DNA of 64,000 bases. Origin: Garcia nutans (lineage: Eukaryota > Streptophyta > Magnoliopsida > Malpighiales > Euphorbiaceae). Shown here piece by piece: positions 46,226 through 58,037 of this stretch (the first letter of the stretch is position 1; each line of letters opens with the position of its first letter). The DNA is taken from assembly GCA_947685225.1 (NCBI GenBank), contig CANTUV010000051.1:6076001-6140000 (forward strand), in the 5' to 3' direction. The position numbers and the translations under genes were made by a program. The notes beneath the pieces were generated by a model. That model did no database searches. It saw only the letters and a program-made list of their open reading frames with translations, and was not told the origin of the DNA.

Positions 46226-46583
46226 TTGAGAGATGTATGTCCTCATGGCATGATTGCTACCCGTTGAGATGCCATGGAAGAGGACGGATTATTGGTAGTT
46301 GGTCCACAGAAATACGTGCTACATTGGTTGACAGTTGGTGCAAGGTGCGTGGTGAAAAAAATTATATCGATGGCTAATGAACTCTCAGAAAAGTCAACAG
46401 GAGGGTTGCACCATAAACTATTAGCGGGATCTCGACATGGCCGGTAGAAAATTCTTGGAGTTTGTGAAGTAATTTCAAGTGTGTATACTCTTTTATGATG
46501 GAGTATGATAATTCTTGTTATTAGAATTATGATTGTCGGTAACAGATAATATTGTATTTTTTTTATTTTGTCAAGGTAGAGAT

Positions 46584-47036
46584 TGTTGGCCATCATTGTT
46601 GACAAAAAAAAAGGAAAAATATAAAATATAAAACTTAAACAATCCCATATCGGGAAATGACGCAAAAGGAAGGGATGAAATTTCCTATATAAGGGAGTTT
46701 AGGTTTTGGTTTCAAAATACACCAAAACACAACAAATGTTTTATATTAGAGATTAGAGTTGAGCTCTTGGAGTCTCTTGGAGTATAAATATTCGGGGTGT
46801 TTTGGGTGTCGGGTAGAAAAATATTTTGTATTTGTGGTTGTAACAATTTTTCACATAGTAAATATTTTTCTTGATTGTCGTTAGGCAACGGCCGTGGTTT
46901 TTCTCCATTTGAGAGTTTTCCACGTTAAATCTTTGTGTCTTTATTCTCTTTAATTTCTCAATTGTTATTTTATTTTTTTCATTTATTCCTGCTTAAAGAC
47001 GGTCCGAGGGGCGGGAAAATAGCGATTTTCCTAATA
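46584..47036 (+). repeat. 3' LTR of the TR-GAG element
   Basis: Starts TGTTGGCCATCATTG and keeps CTATATAAG at 46685-46693. At most differences from the 5' LTR it has G or C where the 5' copy has A or T. Confidence 0.85.
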
Positions 47037-47180
47037 TCCTTTCAATATATATTGTCTTGAAACTGCTCTATCCATGTAGTGTCTTCTCAATCGGCAACCA
47101 TATATACACTAAAATAGGAGAGGTTGGTCGGCCGGTGATTTTTTTTTTGTAAGAATGAGGGGCTGAGAGAGAAGTTATGC

Positions 47181-47201
47181 GAGAGAGAGAGAGAGAGAGA
47201 G
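47181..47201. repeat. (GA)n microsatellite
   Basis: About ten GA units inside a purine-rich stretch. Confidence 0.95.
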
Positions 47202-47275
47202 GCGAGAAATAGCTGAACCAAACTCTTAGACCGGCAAAGACAGCCAAGCCACCACCAGTAAATCATCGGTCACCA

Positions 47276-47330
47276 AATCTTTATCCCTCTCTCGGTGAAT
47301 ACCCAATCTTTATCCCTCTCTCGGTGAATA
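47276..47330. repeat. 29-bp unit, two tandem copies
   Basis: AATCTTTATCCCTCTCTCGG followed by TGAATA occurs at 47276 and 47305. The copies look identical over about 26 bases. Confidence 0.9.
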
Positions 47331-47339
47331 GCTAGTTCC

Positions 47340-49060
47340 GCCACTATATATATAAGAATATTATTATATATGTGCATGGATACAGGAAAGACAAAAAATC
47401 TAGTTGATGTTTGTTAAGATAATAATCTTTTGTTAACTTGTCATTCGTGGATTAAATATTGCTATATATTAGACAAGAAACCAAGAGAAGAAAACAAAAT
47501 TATATTATTAAGTATTCACATTAATTATTATTATCTTGCTAATTAGATGATTTTAGTTCGATTAAGTTAAAATATATGTTTGTAAAAAGAAAATACTAAA
47601 AAAATAAATTGTTTGCTATTCACCCACCTTCTTTCAACTTTATCACTTATTCCATTAAAATTGTTTTTTCTATTTTTTTAGCCAAAACAAAAAATACTTA
47701 CTTGGATGCCGCGCAGCGTGTAAGAGTCCATATAATATCTCATGTTTCAGAAAAATGGTTCACGTGGACGCTATGTATCCGCCAACTCCATGTGACACTA
47801 TGTGAGCTCCACGTAAATATTTTTTTACTAGAAAATAAAGGCATGGGTTTTAATAAAATAAAATTGAGGTTTAGGATTGATGCTATACGTATTTTACCGA
47901 GCTTTCTGGATAAATTTGGTATCTGATTATTTTTATGGCTGAGCTCTCTTCAACATGACAAATTTCAATATCAAATACTCTAAGTCTACCGAGCTTTTGA
48001 TGTCTTGTAGATATTCTAATGATACACCTATAAATTACGCTAATACAACTCAAACTTTTTTTTTTCATTACCTATAAATAGGGGATTCTCCTCACAGATA
48101 AATGGTTTTCTCTCTATCTTCTCTTCTCACTTTATTCGGAGCAATCGAACTAACTTAGATATCGAAATTTTTTCTAGAAAAGCCTGATCATCTCTTTCTC
48201 TTGTCTTGCAGATAGGTGAGCTATAGCAGCAGTAACACCAAACTCAAGCTATAAACTCTAAACTCGAACTATAGGAGTTAGAACCCCTCTAAAGAAGTTA
48301 CGTCATCAAGGGTCATTAGTGTTATAGTTGAAAATATTCAAGAATGATTAATGAAATTGATCCTAAGATGTTATTTTTTTAAGTTCCATATTAAGCATTA
48401 TATATGAGATATTTTTCATTTTTTTTATTTGATATATTTTATATTGAGAAAAAATATATTAAATTTTCAAAATTCAAAATTTTTTAAATTCTAAAAGTAA
48501 AAAAATTTGATTTATTTTAGACATAAAAATTCTTAATCTTCTCAAAATTTTAATAGAAATAAAATTAATAATTTGTCAACATAAAATTATAATTTAACTT
48601 AAACAATATTAAATATATTAATATTTGGTACCATTTGAATCATTTATCAAATCCTTGGTATAAATTTTATTCTTAATTAAATTTAAATATTTTAATTAAC
48701 CACCAAGATATAGCCTGGTACTTATGAGTGGGTGTTGTTCTCATTTAGATTTTGAATTTGAGTTTTTTTGGGTGTTTTTCCTCTCCATATGTGTAATTTA
48801 TCAAAAAAAAATTAAATATCTCAATCAACTAAAATTTAGTTATTTATTTTTAATAAAATTTTAAATGAAATAAATTTTTTTAGAATATTAAAATTCTAAT
48901 TTTGTGTTAGAAAAAAGAACTTTAATGTGATAAAATTAATTATCATTCAAAATTTAAAGAAAGAAAATTATAAATAAATAAAAATTAATATATAGTAAAA
49001 TTATTACATTTTTTATATTTGTGACAACTGAATTGAAAATTTTATTATGAATCGTTAAAT
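47340..49060. other. AT-rich spacer with transposon-like traces
   Basis: Around 47750-47880 there is a diverged relative of the MITE at 49061 (CCACGTAAATA ... GGCATGGGTTTTAATAAAATAA). At 48072-48084 CTATAAATAGGGG, followed by a CT-rich stretch and CTTGCAG at 48205-48211, looks like a promoter and leader, but no ORF follows. No gene is supported. Confidence 0.5.
48072..48084 (+). promoter_or_regulatory. TATA-box-like sequence, possibly from an LTR
   Basis: CTATAAATAGGGG followed by pyrimidine-rich sequence is typical of plant LTR promoters and host promoters alike. No coding sequence downstream supports a host gene. Confidence 0.35.
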
Positions 49061-49329
49061 GGGTTAATTCTGTCAACTGTCTTTGATTTTTTTTTTTTTC
49101 ATAGGAACTTCATGTGGCATCCATATGGTGCCATGTAGACTTTTTAGATATGTGATGCGATGTGACTCTACAAGGTATTTATGTAAGTTTTTTTTTTTTT
49201 TTGCCAAAAAAATAGATATGAATTTTAATTAAAAAAATGAAACTAAAAAAATTTTATTGTAATAAATTAAAATTTTAAAATTTTAATAAAATAAACAATA
49301 AATTTTAGAGCAGTCAGTGAAATTAACCC
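49061..49329. mobile_element. MITE with GGGTTAATT inverted ends, 269 bp
   Basis: Starts GGGTTAATTCTGTCAACTG and ends with the inverse form (CAGTCAGTGAAATTAACCC on the plus strand). Internal phrases CATGTGG...CCATGTAGAC and AGATATGAATTTTAATTAAA recur in relatives near 47800 and at 52850-53111. No coding capacity. The flanks do not show a clear duplication. Confidence 0.65.
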
Positions 49330-52300
49330 CTAAGTAACACTATACTACGATTTTACCTTACCAAAGCTTTAGTTTTTTTTTTTAATTACCGAAGTTTTAT
49401 ATGTGATGGGGTGACCGTTTAATTTAACACTACTCAAATTATCATGTAAATATAAAATCTAATTAAGATATTTAATTTTAGTATAGAGTAACGCAGTCAA
49501 AATTTTCTTTCTTTTTTTTTTTTTAAATAACGGAGTCATAGCTGTTATGTCAATTTCAAAACTCTAATTAATTTTTTTTTAAAAAAGGTGTGTATATATA
49601 CATATCACTATACATTTGTTTAGGAAAAAAAGGTCCCATTGAGTTAAGAGAATTGATTTGTTTTCACTATAAAACATTTTGATGGCAATATGTCAAAAAA
49701 AGAAAGAAGAATATCGTTGTAAATTCTATCTACAACACAACACTGTCAGAAGGTCAAGAAATTAAAACAAATCTTTTTTTTTTTTAAATTTTTAGCTTCA
49801 GAGATTAATGGTTGCGACTTGCGAGCTTGAATTAATTATATACATATATATAATAAAAAAAGACAATATAGTAAATGAGGGAGTAGGAAGGAACCTGTGT
49901 TTAAGTCTTTTACGTTTCCTTTATGACATAATTTAATGCTGGTGCAGTCTGTTGTTTGCCTTCCAGTATTAACTGTATCTACATCTGGAGCTGATCTTGT
50001 AGACTCTGCCTGCACCACACATGTAAACAATCTCTGGGCTTATTCAATATTATTGCAAGCCAAATCTTCTGTAAATGCGGCCAAGGGACAAGACCAAATG
50101 GTGAAATGTACGAGGAGGAGATCTCAAGGATATGGGTTCAAAGATCTGTGTCTCTATGCAGGAGCTACTCAATATTTAAAGCATAATTATATGTATACGG
50201 CAGGTCAAAATTAATGCATCTAATACCATAAATATTGTTTGGAAAGACATTAATAGATGAAAATTTCCAAGGAAATTGTTAAAGCACTTGAAAACCAGAA
50301 ACAGGCTACAAAAGAAAAAAAAATCTTTTTATTTCTACTTACTGACCTCAAGAAAATAGTGTTCCCTTCCTTGCTTTCTTTTTCTTTTTTTAGTCTCTTT
50401 AAGCAAAAGAATCTTCAGAGTGAACCTTCAAATTCTTGAAACAAGCAAGAATATGTCCATGAAACTATATGCACTAATAATATTATTTATGATTAACACT
50501 TTCAGTTCTAAGTTAAAATTCTGAATTAATAGGTGCAGGCGAGATCTAAATATCATATAATTAACATTTATTAACACATTTTATATTTATTTAATGCAGA
50601 ATTACTACTCCAATAGTGATTACTAAAGGTATTTATGTATATATAAATTAAAATGAAGAATATTGCTAAATTATATAAAATACAATATAAAAACTTTGTG
50701 TGGAAATAAATCTCACATCTTTTCATTATAAGACATATAATGGACTTAATTATAATAAATAATAAGAAAGACGTTTGTTCAACTAAAATAATTTTTGTTA
50801 TTTCAATTTATAAAATCTTGTTACCTTATTTATTGAATCTCTTAGCTGAGATTATTTTTGACAAGTCGAATATATCTTAACAATAAATTTTTTAATATTA
50901 ATAATAGGGTTTGTGGGTAGCATTGTTGCTTTTAAGCATGATATGAAAGCGTGCAGGAGCGGAGGGAGAGGAGGGGCTAGGGGGCAATGAACTGTCCCTT
51001 TCCTTCCCAATATGTATTTATATATATACAAATCATATAAATTATATAATAAATTAAAATATTAAATATAAATTTAATATAAATTATAATTAATTTATTA
51101 AAATTTAAACTATAAATTACGATTAAATTAATAATATTAAAATTATAAATTTATAATTATTTATCAATAATTTTTTTATGTAAATTATATATATATATTT
51201 TTTATAAAATTTTGATCCATAATTTTTTTATGTAAATTTTACTCACTTTAATAAATTTTTTATTCCACCGCTATAAACGTGCAATTGAAAAAACAAGTAA
51301 ATTTTTACAGTTAAAACGTGAAAAGAATGGATTTATTGAATTGAATAAATTAGATAAGCAATAAATTATATTAAAGAATATGAAAGGTTTTTGAGATTCC
51401 ATACTCTCTCTATGTGACTGTCACACACTGTAAAGCTTTCAGTGCATTTCCAAGCTGGTTTAAGCTTTCCATCAACATCTAAATACCTCACACTTATACC
51501 AAGATTTGCACAAATTATTCAGAATAAAATAAGAGACTGTGTCGCACGTTCTTCCCCAAAACGTCGCCGGAACTTGAGATTTCCGGTGATAGACCGAGAG
51601 AAGGCTTGTTGATCGAGAGGGTGAGGGGGGTATATATATATAGAATTCGAATTGTAAAAACTGGCTTTAAACGGACACTGCCTTCGAGGTCCAAAATTAT
51701 TTATGTGGTTGCAAAATATTCATATATTTTAATTATAGGTCCATAGTCATAAACCTTGCTAGGTGTTTATAAGATTGATAAACCATCTAAATTAATCAAT
51801 TCAATTAAATCAAATCCTATTATAAATTTCGCAAGTAATTATTATTGATTTGCCTTAAATAAATTTAAAGTTAAAATATTAATTTGATTTATGTACTATA
51901 TATAAAAAAGATTTGCATAATTTAATTATTTTTAAATATTTTATTATTATATTTTAAAACAATTATAATCCGCTTATTTTAAGTAATTTCGTTAATGAAT
52001 GATTGTATCTTGTTTTTATATTTATCTTTTAGTAATTTTTTTTAATAATTTAGTATCTATATTTATCTTTTTATAATTTTTTTAATAATTTAAATTCGCA
52101 TTGACACTCTTTATTAAATTTTAAAAGTACTCTGTATTTAGCGTTTAAACTCAAAATTTATAATTAAAAGATGAAAGAGCTCTATTATTTCATCTCGTCT
52201 TTAGAAGATATCTTTTAATAATTTAAATAATTAAAATTCATCTTCATTACTATTTAATTATACATCTATTATATATTATCATTTTTATAATATAGGTATT

Positions 52301-52850
52301 ACTGAAGTTTTTTTTTTGAACTATAAGTATTATTGAAGTTAAGGTGATAAGCTTTGATTTTATCTCAATTAGCTCATGCCTCGTTTTTATCCAATATGTA
52401 ATCATTTAATTTTGTATGAAACTAAAAAAAATAAAATAAAATTGATGGTAAAAATTATGGAAGGTCAAAATAGGTCAATCGTCCTTATAAGTTAACTTGA
52501 ATTGAGTTGAGAATTACATGCTTGGCTTTTAATCATATTTAATCCAATTTAAATTATAATATAAAATATAAAATATAAATATTTTTATAGAAATTATTAA
52601 TTTCTTTTGAGAAAAAAATATTAAAATATGGATAACCCAATAAAAAATCACTAATTATTTAAGATTAATTTTTTGTTGAAAAATAGAAATAATACATTTA
52701 AAATCTCAAATTGGCTCAAAACGTTCAAAAATCAAGGTAAATAGTACTATGGTTAATGAATTTTTTTGATGTGATGACTAAATAACAATTTCTTATAATA
52801 AAACCAATAAAGTTTGGTTTTTAATATATTAAAACATTTTGGAGTTAATT
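49330..52850. other. AT-rich intergenic, no gene recognised
   Basis: Small open frames at 49936-50214 and 50257-50439 lack recognisable motifs. The stretch 49960-50170 has a less biased composition than its surroundings and could be an exon or non-coding RNA, but nothing decides it. A GGGGGCAATGAACTGTCCC motif near 50973 starts a TA-rich transposon-like stretch. Confidence 0.5.
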
Positions 52851-53111
52851 TCACATGCTATTTATGAATTTTACCATTTTTACCATTAAAAAATCCTTAA
52901 ATTTTAATTTACTCAATTTCAATTTTTTTCTATTTAAATGTTTGTATTCATTTTTTTATGAGAGAAAACTTACATGGGAAGTCCATTTGCCACTACATGT
53001 TTGGAAAAATTTATGCAACACCATATAAAATTCACAGAGCATCCACATAAAATAATTACTATTCCTTCCTTCGCCCGTAAACTAAAACATGAATTTTAAT
53101 GAGAATAAAAT
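52850..53111. repeat. MITE-like repeat, left part, interrupted by a LINE
   Basis: Begins GAGTTAATTTCACATGC and shares TACATGGGAAGTCCA and ACATGAATTTTAATGAG with the MITE at 49061. After the LINE, at 54963, it resumes with TGAAATTTGAAAATTTTATT, like the later part of that MITE. The right terminus is not recognisable. Confidence 0.55.
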
Positions 53112-54973
53112 TGAAATTTGAAGAGTGCCAATGGATTTCAAATATCATGAGGGATGTGAAAATTTAGGAATTAATCATCTTTGTTTTACTGATGATTTGT
53201 TCATCTTCTGTAATGGGGATGTTGCTTCTATATCATGAATTATGGGAATACTGAAGCACCTTAAGAAAGTGTCTGGTTTCTATATCAATGAAGGGAAGAG
53301 CTTTATTTTCTTTTCTGTAGTAGTACCTGAAGTAACAGAGCAAATTCTAAGAGAAATTCATTTTAGAGAAGGCAAACTTCCATTGAAGTATTTAGGGGTC
53401 TCTCTTCTTTCCACTAGAATTAAGAAAATACATTGTGAAGAGCTTATTAACAAAAAGGATGAATTCGTGGACAACAAAAACATTGTCTTATGCAGGTCGA
53501 GTTCAACTAATCAATGATGTACTTAAAAGTATGCAGGTGTTCTGATGTTGTGTATTTGTACTTCCCAAATCTGTTGGAAATGAAATTGACAGAAGATGCA
53601 TGAACTTTCTTTTTGAGTGGTAATGTTGATGGAAACAAGAAGGCTATTGTAGCATGGGATGTTATATCCAGACCTAGAAGTGAAGGAGGGTTAGGGGTAA
53701 AGGATTTAGTGGCCTTGAATTGTACTTCTGTAGGTAAGCATATATATATTAGTTGATTTGTGAAAAATCTTCCTTGCGGATTATTTGGGTTGGATTGAAT
53801 AAGTTTAGAAGGATGAGTTTTTAGGGCATTACAAAGCCATTAGAAGCTAGTTGGGTATAAAGAAAGTTATTATAGATTAGGGATAAAGTGAAGCCATTCT
53901 TCAAGTATCAGTTGAATAAACGGAAAATAGATTTTTGGCATGATCCCTGGATTCATGGAGTGAGTTTAGTTGATAAGTTTCCTGGAATTGATATTAGGGA
54001 TACTGATGTTGCAAAGAGGACTAAAGTTAAAGATTTGTGGAAAAATGACAACTGGTTGTTACCTGATCCCCTGAATAAAATAACAGAAAATACTTGGGTT
54101 GAGGTTAGGAAGTTTGAAGTTAAGGAAGGTATTGCAGATGTAGTAGAATGGGGGCTTGACAAAGAATGAGAAGTATTCTGTCAATTCAGCTTGGAATGTT
54201 CTCAGAAATAAAGAGGAGGCTGTCAGTTGGGGAATGGTAGTTTGGGGAAGGGGCCATATTCCCAGACAGAGCATTATATGTTGGCTAGCCATTAGAAATA
54301 GGTTGGCCACTAAAGTAATATTACTGAAATGGAGAGTAATTGATAATGATATTTGTGTTTTATGTAGGAAGAATGCTGAAACAGTGGAGCATTTGTTTTT
54401 TTATTGTGAATTTTCTAGCAGTATTTAGTCACAAGTATTACAGAAGTGTGATATTGATAGAAGGAAGTTATGTTGGCAAAGGGAGGTGAGCTGATTTTCG
54501 AAGAAAGCAAAAGGAAAAAGCTCCAAAGTGAAACTGATAAGAATTGCACTGATAGCTACTGTGTATTAGATTTGGAGGGAGAGAAACAATGGGGTATTTC
54601 ACAATGAAATTGCAGATAGAAAAAGAGTCTGCAGAAGCATCTCTTGCTCTGTTAAATACTGTTGTGTGAACTGCAATTGAGTCAAAGATGGAACGTGGCA
54701 TGCCTGGGATTGAAGGTTGGATCTTGGAATATATGGGATAAAGTTTGCAAGTCAGTTCAAGTGGTGCTGATGCTGAAAAATGTGAAGATCAGTATGTGAT
54801 TTGCAAGTTTATAAAAGTGGATACTTGGTTTGCAGCCTAGTTTAAGAGTTGTACAGTTTGAGTGGAATATTGAGTATTTTTGTTTTGATTGTTCTATATG
54901 ATGTATTTGGATACAATTGTATCGATACCCTTTTGGCAATAAAAAGATTATTGAGAAAAAAATGAAATTTGAA
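53112..54973 (+). mobile_element. 5'-truncated LINE with 11-bp target-site duplication
   Basis: TGAAATTTGAA flanks the insertion at 53112-53122 and 54963-54973. The element (53123-54962) starts inside the RT palm: HLCFTDDLFIFCNGD (F-T-D-D where L1 has F-A-D-D), then LKHLKKVSGFYINEGKS and KLPLKYLGVSLLSTRIKK. Later come the C-terminal RT region (NKRKIDFWHDPWIHGVSLVD) and the zinc-finger domain (YSVNSAWNVLR, CVLCRKNAETVEHLFFYC). Stops and frameshifts are frequent (for example TGA at 53237-53239). It ends with TTGGCAATAAAA and an A-rich tail. 5' truncation and flanking duplication are the classic signature of LINE insertion. Confidence 0.85.
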
Positions 54974-55489
54974 AATTTTATTATTATAATTGAATAAGTT
55001 CAAAAAAAAAATGGTAAAACTAGTGAGGATATTTTTTTGTAATTTTCGGCAATTGTGGCATCTAGGGCTACAAATAAAAATATCATTGGAACAACTTTTA
55101 ATTTCTTTTTATTTTAATTCTGATTATTCAAGTTTAAAATTTTTATTATTTTTTCTGCTATTCATTCGATATACAAAAAATTATTTGACTAACTCGGATT
55201 TAAGCACCATCATGTTTTAAAAGAGACGACTCTCATAATAAAATTTTTTTCATTTACAAGGTTTGAACATGAGACCTGGCTTAAGAAGCAATAAGTTTTT
55301 TATCACTTATATTAATTCATATTAAAAAATTTATTTAATTTTCATTTTTCAAGAAAAATGAAATATCTATTTAGCATTTCTATTTTTTTTAAAGAAAAAA
55401 CTTACGTTACCTTTTAATATATAATAAGGGTTATTCAAAAAAATTTAGCGAATGGCCTCAAGAATCCACCATTATCCACATATACACAC

Positions 55490-56220
55490 CAAAGATTTAT
55501 ATAACTATCTAAAAAATAACTTTTATTTTAAAAATATTATAAAAATTAAAAATATTTATATTTTATAAAAATTAGATCAAAAATTTAAAAATATCACATT
55601 CCTCACTAAATTTTTTTTTTTGTAAAATATATCTTCTCTCACTTCAACTAATATTTTATTCCAAATTTCATATTTTTTTAACTTTTCTATTAAATAAAAA
55701 TATTTCAATAAAAAAATAAAAATTTATATTTTAAATTATTATTCCAGCGTATAAAATTTATTAATTTTAATAAAAAATTTAATTTTATTTATAAAAAATA
55801 AATAATACTCAAAAAATAAAATATATAAAAATATATTAATAAAAACTATTAAATTTATTTTTAAATAAATTTTATATATTATACACAAGAAATATTAATT
55901 TTATTATATAAATATTTGATAGATATTCTGTGTATATTTCATAGATATTGTAAATATTTTATAAATATTGTGTGTATGGTATGTACTTATTATATAAGTT
56001 ATGTGTATTTTATATATAAATTATTGAATATCGTATGAATATTGTATGAATATTGTGAGAATAAAAATTAAATAAATATTAAAAATATTATATATGTGCG
56101 TAATAAATATATAGTAGATGTTGTTTGTATTGTTGTGTGTATATTTTATATGTGTTGTATATAAGTTATGTATATATTAATTTTTGTATTTGTATATTAA
56201 AAATATAATATAAAATTTAT
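55490..56220. repeat. AT-rich repeat, copy 1
   Basis: Aligns with 56640-57370 in the same orientation. Shared landmarks, in order: CTTCTCTCACTTCAACTAATATTTTATT / ATCTCTCATTTTAAGTAATATTTTATT (written here in halves under the length limit), then AATATATTAATAAAAA, then AAATTTATTTTTAAATAAAT, then a TGTGTATAT-rich tail. No coding. Confidence 0.65.
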
Positions 56221-56639
56221 GAATAAATATAAATAAATCTAAACAGACAAAAAAGAAAAAAAATTAAAATGGAAAATTTTAAAAACAACAAGTAAAAGTT
56301 AAATTTGAAAAAAAGAAACGTGTTTGCTTAAATGTGAAAAAAAAAAAGTTTGGGCTCTGTATATTTGCAAAATCAGCAGCAAAATTAAGTATACAACATA
56401 ATTTCCTCAGTATATACACACGCATTAGCCCAAATAGATGCTAACTAGCTGCAAATACCATAAACAAACAAGTTGATAATGATTAGAATTAATTAATAGA
56501 CACATCTCTCTAAACATATCGTGCACCTTTTTGGACGTATGCATTGGTTCTTTTTTTTTTTTTTTTTTTTTTTATTGTAATGAGGCTCTTACACTAATTG
56601 CTGAGTTCATAGAGTCTATTTATTTGGGAAATCTTTTGC

Positions 56640-57370
56640 ACTAATTTAGTAAAGAATATTTATAAAATTATCTTAAAAATAAGTTTAATTTTTAAAAATA
56701 TTATACCTTAAAAAAACATTTTTAAAAATACTAAAATCATTTTTTTTTTCAAAAATACCTCATTTCTCTTTAAAAAAAATTTTAAAAATACATCATCTCT
56801 CATTTTAAGTAATATTTTATTATAAATTTTAATTTTTTTTAAATTTTAATATTAAATAAATATATTATAATAAAATAATAAAATTAATATTTTAAACCAT
56901 ATTTTCAACTAATAAAATGTATTATTTTTTATAAAAGAAAAAATTTAATTTTAATTACAAATAACAAAAAAATAAAACTCAAAAAATTTTTAAAAAGGTA
57001 AAATATATAAGAATATATTAATAAAAATATTAAATTTATTTTTAAATAAATTTTACTTATTATAAACATAAGAAAAATTTTAAAAAAATGTTAATTTTAT
57101 TGTGTTGATATTGCGTATATATTGTAAGTATGTTATGCAGATATTTTTATATATTATGTTTATATTATTTATTTATTGTGTATGTTATGTGTATGTTGAT
57201 TTTATATTGTGTAGATGTGTGTGTATATAAAATTAAAAAATATTAAATAAATTGTATAAATATTATATAAATGAAGTCTGTAAGTTTGGCATATGCGAAT
57301 ATGTCACTGTTTGCTTTTATGTGTATTTTGTATATATTGTATATATATTATATTTATATATATATATATG
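56640..57370. repeat. AT-rich repeat, copy 2
   Basis: Second copy of the family at 55490, with gaps. A 25-base poly-T run lies just before it (about 56552-56574). A TGTGTATG-rich tail similar to that of both copies also occurs at about 25900-26280, so the family may have a third member there. Confidence 0.6.
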
Positions 57371-57383
57371 TTAAGAATATAAT

Positions 57384-57720
57384 GCTCAACTCAACTAAAT
57401 AAAGTCTTTATCTCAATTTAATTGAGGTCGGCTATATGAATTCTTCTTTTTCACTCAATTTGATTTAGGTTTATCTCCTCCGATAGATGTAAAACTGTAA
57501 GATTATTTTGAATCACTTTTGTCCAAATTAGTTTGGGTTTATCCATACGTCTCTTAGCTATATCTACTTCAATTTGTTCGATTTTTCTGACCGACACATT
57601 ACTAGGTTTTTATTTTGCATGACCAAATCATATCAATCTGTGTTCTCTTATCTTATCCTCAATAGACGTTACCTCCGCTTTTTTTTTAATACACACATTA
57701 CGAATTTTATCTATCTTAAT
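57384..57720. repeat. Dispersed repeat with GGTCGGCTATATGAATTC phrase
   Basis: The phrase TCAATTTAATTGAGGTCGGC then TATATGAATTC, followed by TTTGGGTTTATCC and CTCTTAGC, is a recurrent non-coding sequence in many plant genomes, associated with LINE/SINE 3' ends. I cannot name the family or see its limits. Confidence 0.45.
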
Positions 57721-57799
57721 GTGTTCACATATATTATTCTCATTTTCGCAACATGCATCTTACTCATATATTATTTTTTTATCGTCAAACATTTATTAC

Positions 57800-58024
57800 C
57801 ATACTAAAAAAAGGAATAATTTTTTGTATATCTTTCTTATTTCTTACTTTACAGGTTTACATATATATAATACAACTGAATATTACAAAAATAAATATTT
57901 TTCTAATATAAGAGCAAAAATTTTGCCTAAATATTTACAGAACTTTTCTAAACAATACAGAAAATATATTCAATAATGAATACTCCATATTACTAGGGAT
58001 TTCCACACTCTCCCTCAAGTTGGA
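57800..58024 (-). repeat. Copia 3' LTR (left limit uncertain) and polypurine tract
   Basis: On the minus strand TCCAACTTGAGGGAGAG (58024-58008) is a polypurine tract, immediately followed by TGTGGAAATCCCTAGTAAT, an LTR start. The other end of the LTR is not evident. It lies downstream of the Copia RNase H, as expected. Confidence 0.65.
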
Positions 58025-58037
58025 TCATAAATGTTGA

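Larger units (their letters stand above)
44618..47036 (+). mobile_element. Copia-type element with LTRs and gag only (TR-GAG type), 2.4 kb
   Basis: Two LTRs (44618-45069 and 46584-47036), a PBS two bases after the first, one gag ORF and a purine tract (AAGGTAGAGA, 46573-46582) before the second. No protease, integrase or RT is present; the region after gag (46226-46583) is short and non-coding. Flanks TCCTC (44613-44617) and TCCTT (47037-47041) are a probable 5-bp duplication with one change. The LTR end is ambiguous by a few bases (CCA or CCAATA). This is the structure described for terminal-repeat retrotransposons with a GAG domain; mobility would depend on enzymes from an autonomous relative. 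Confidence 0.85.
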
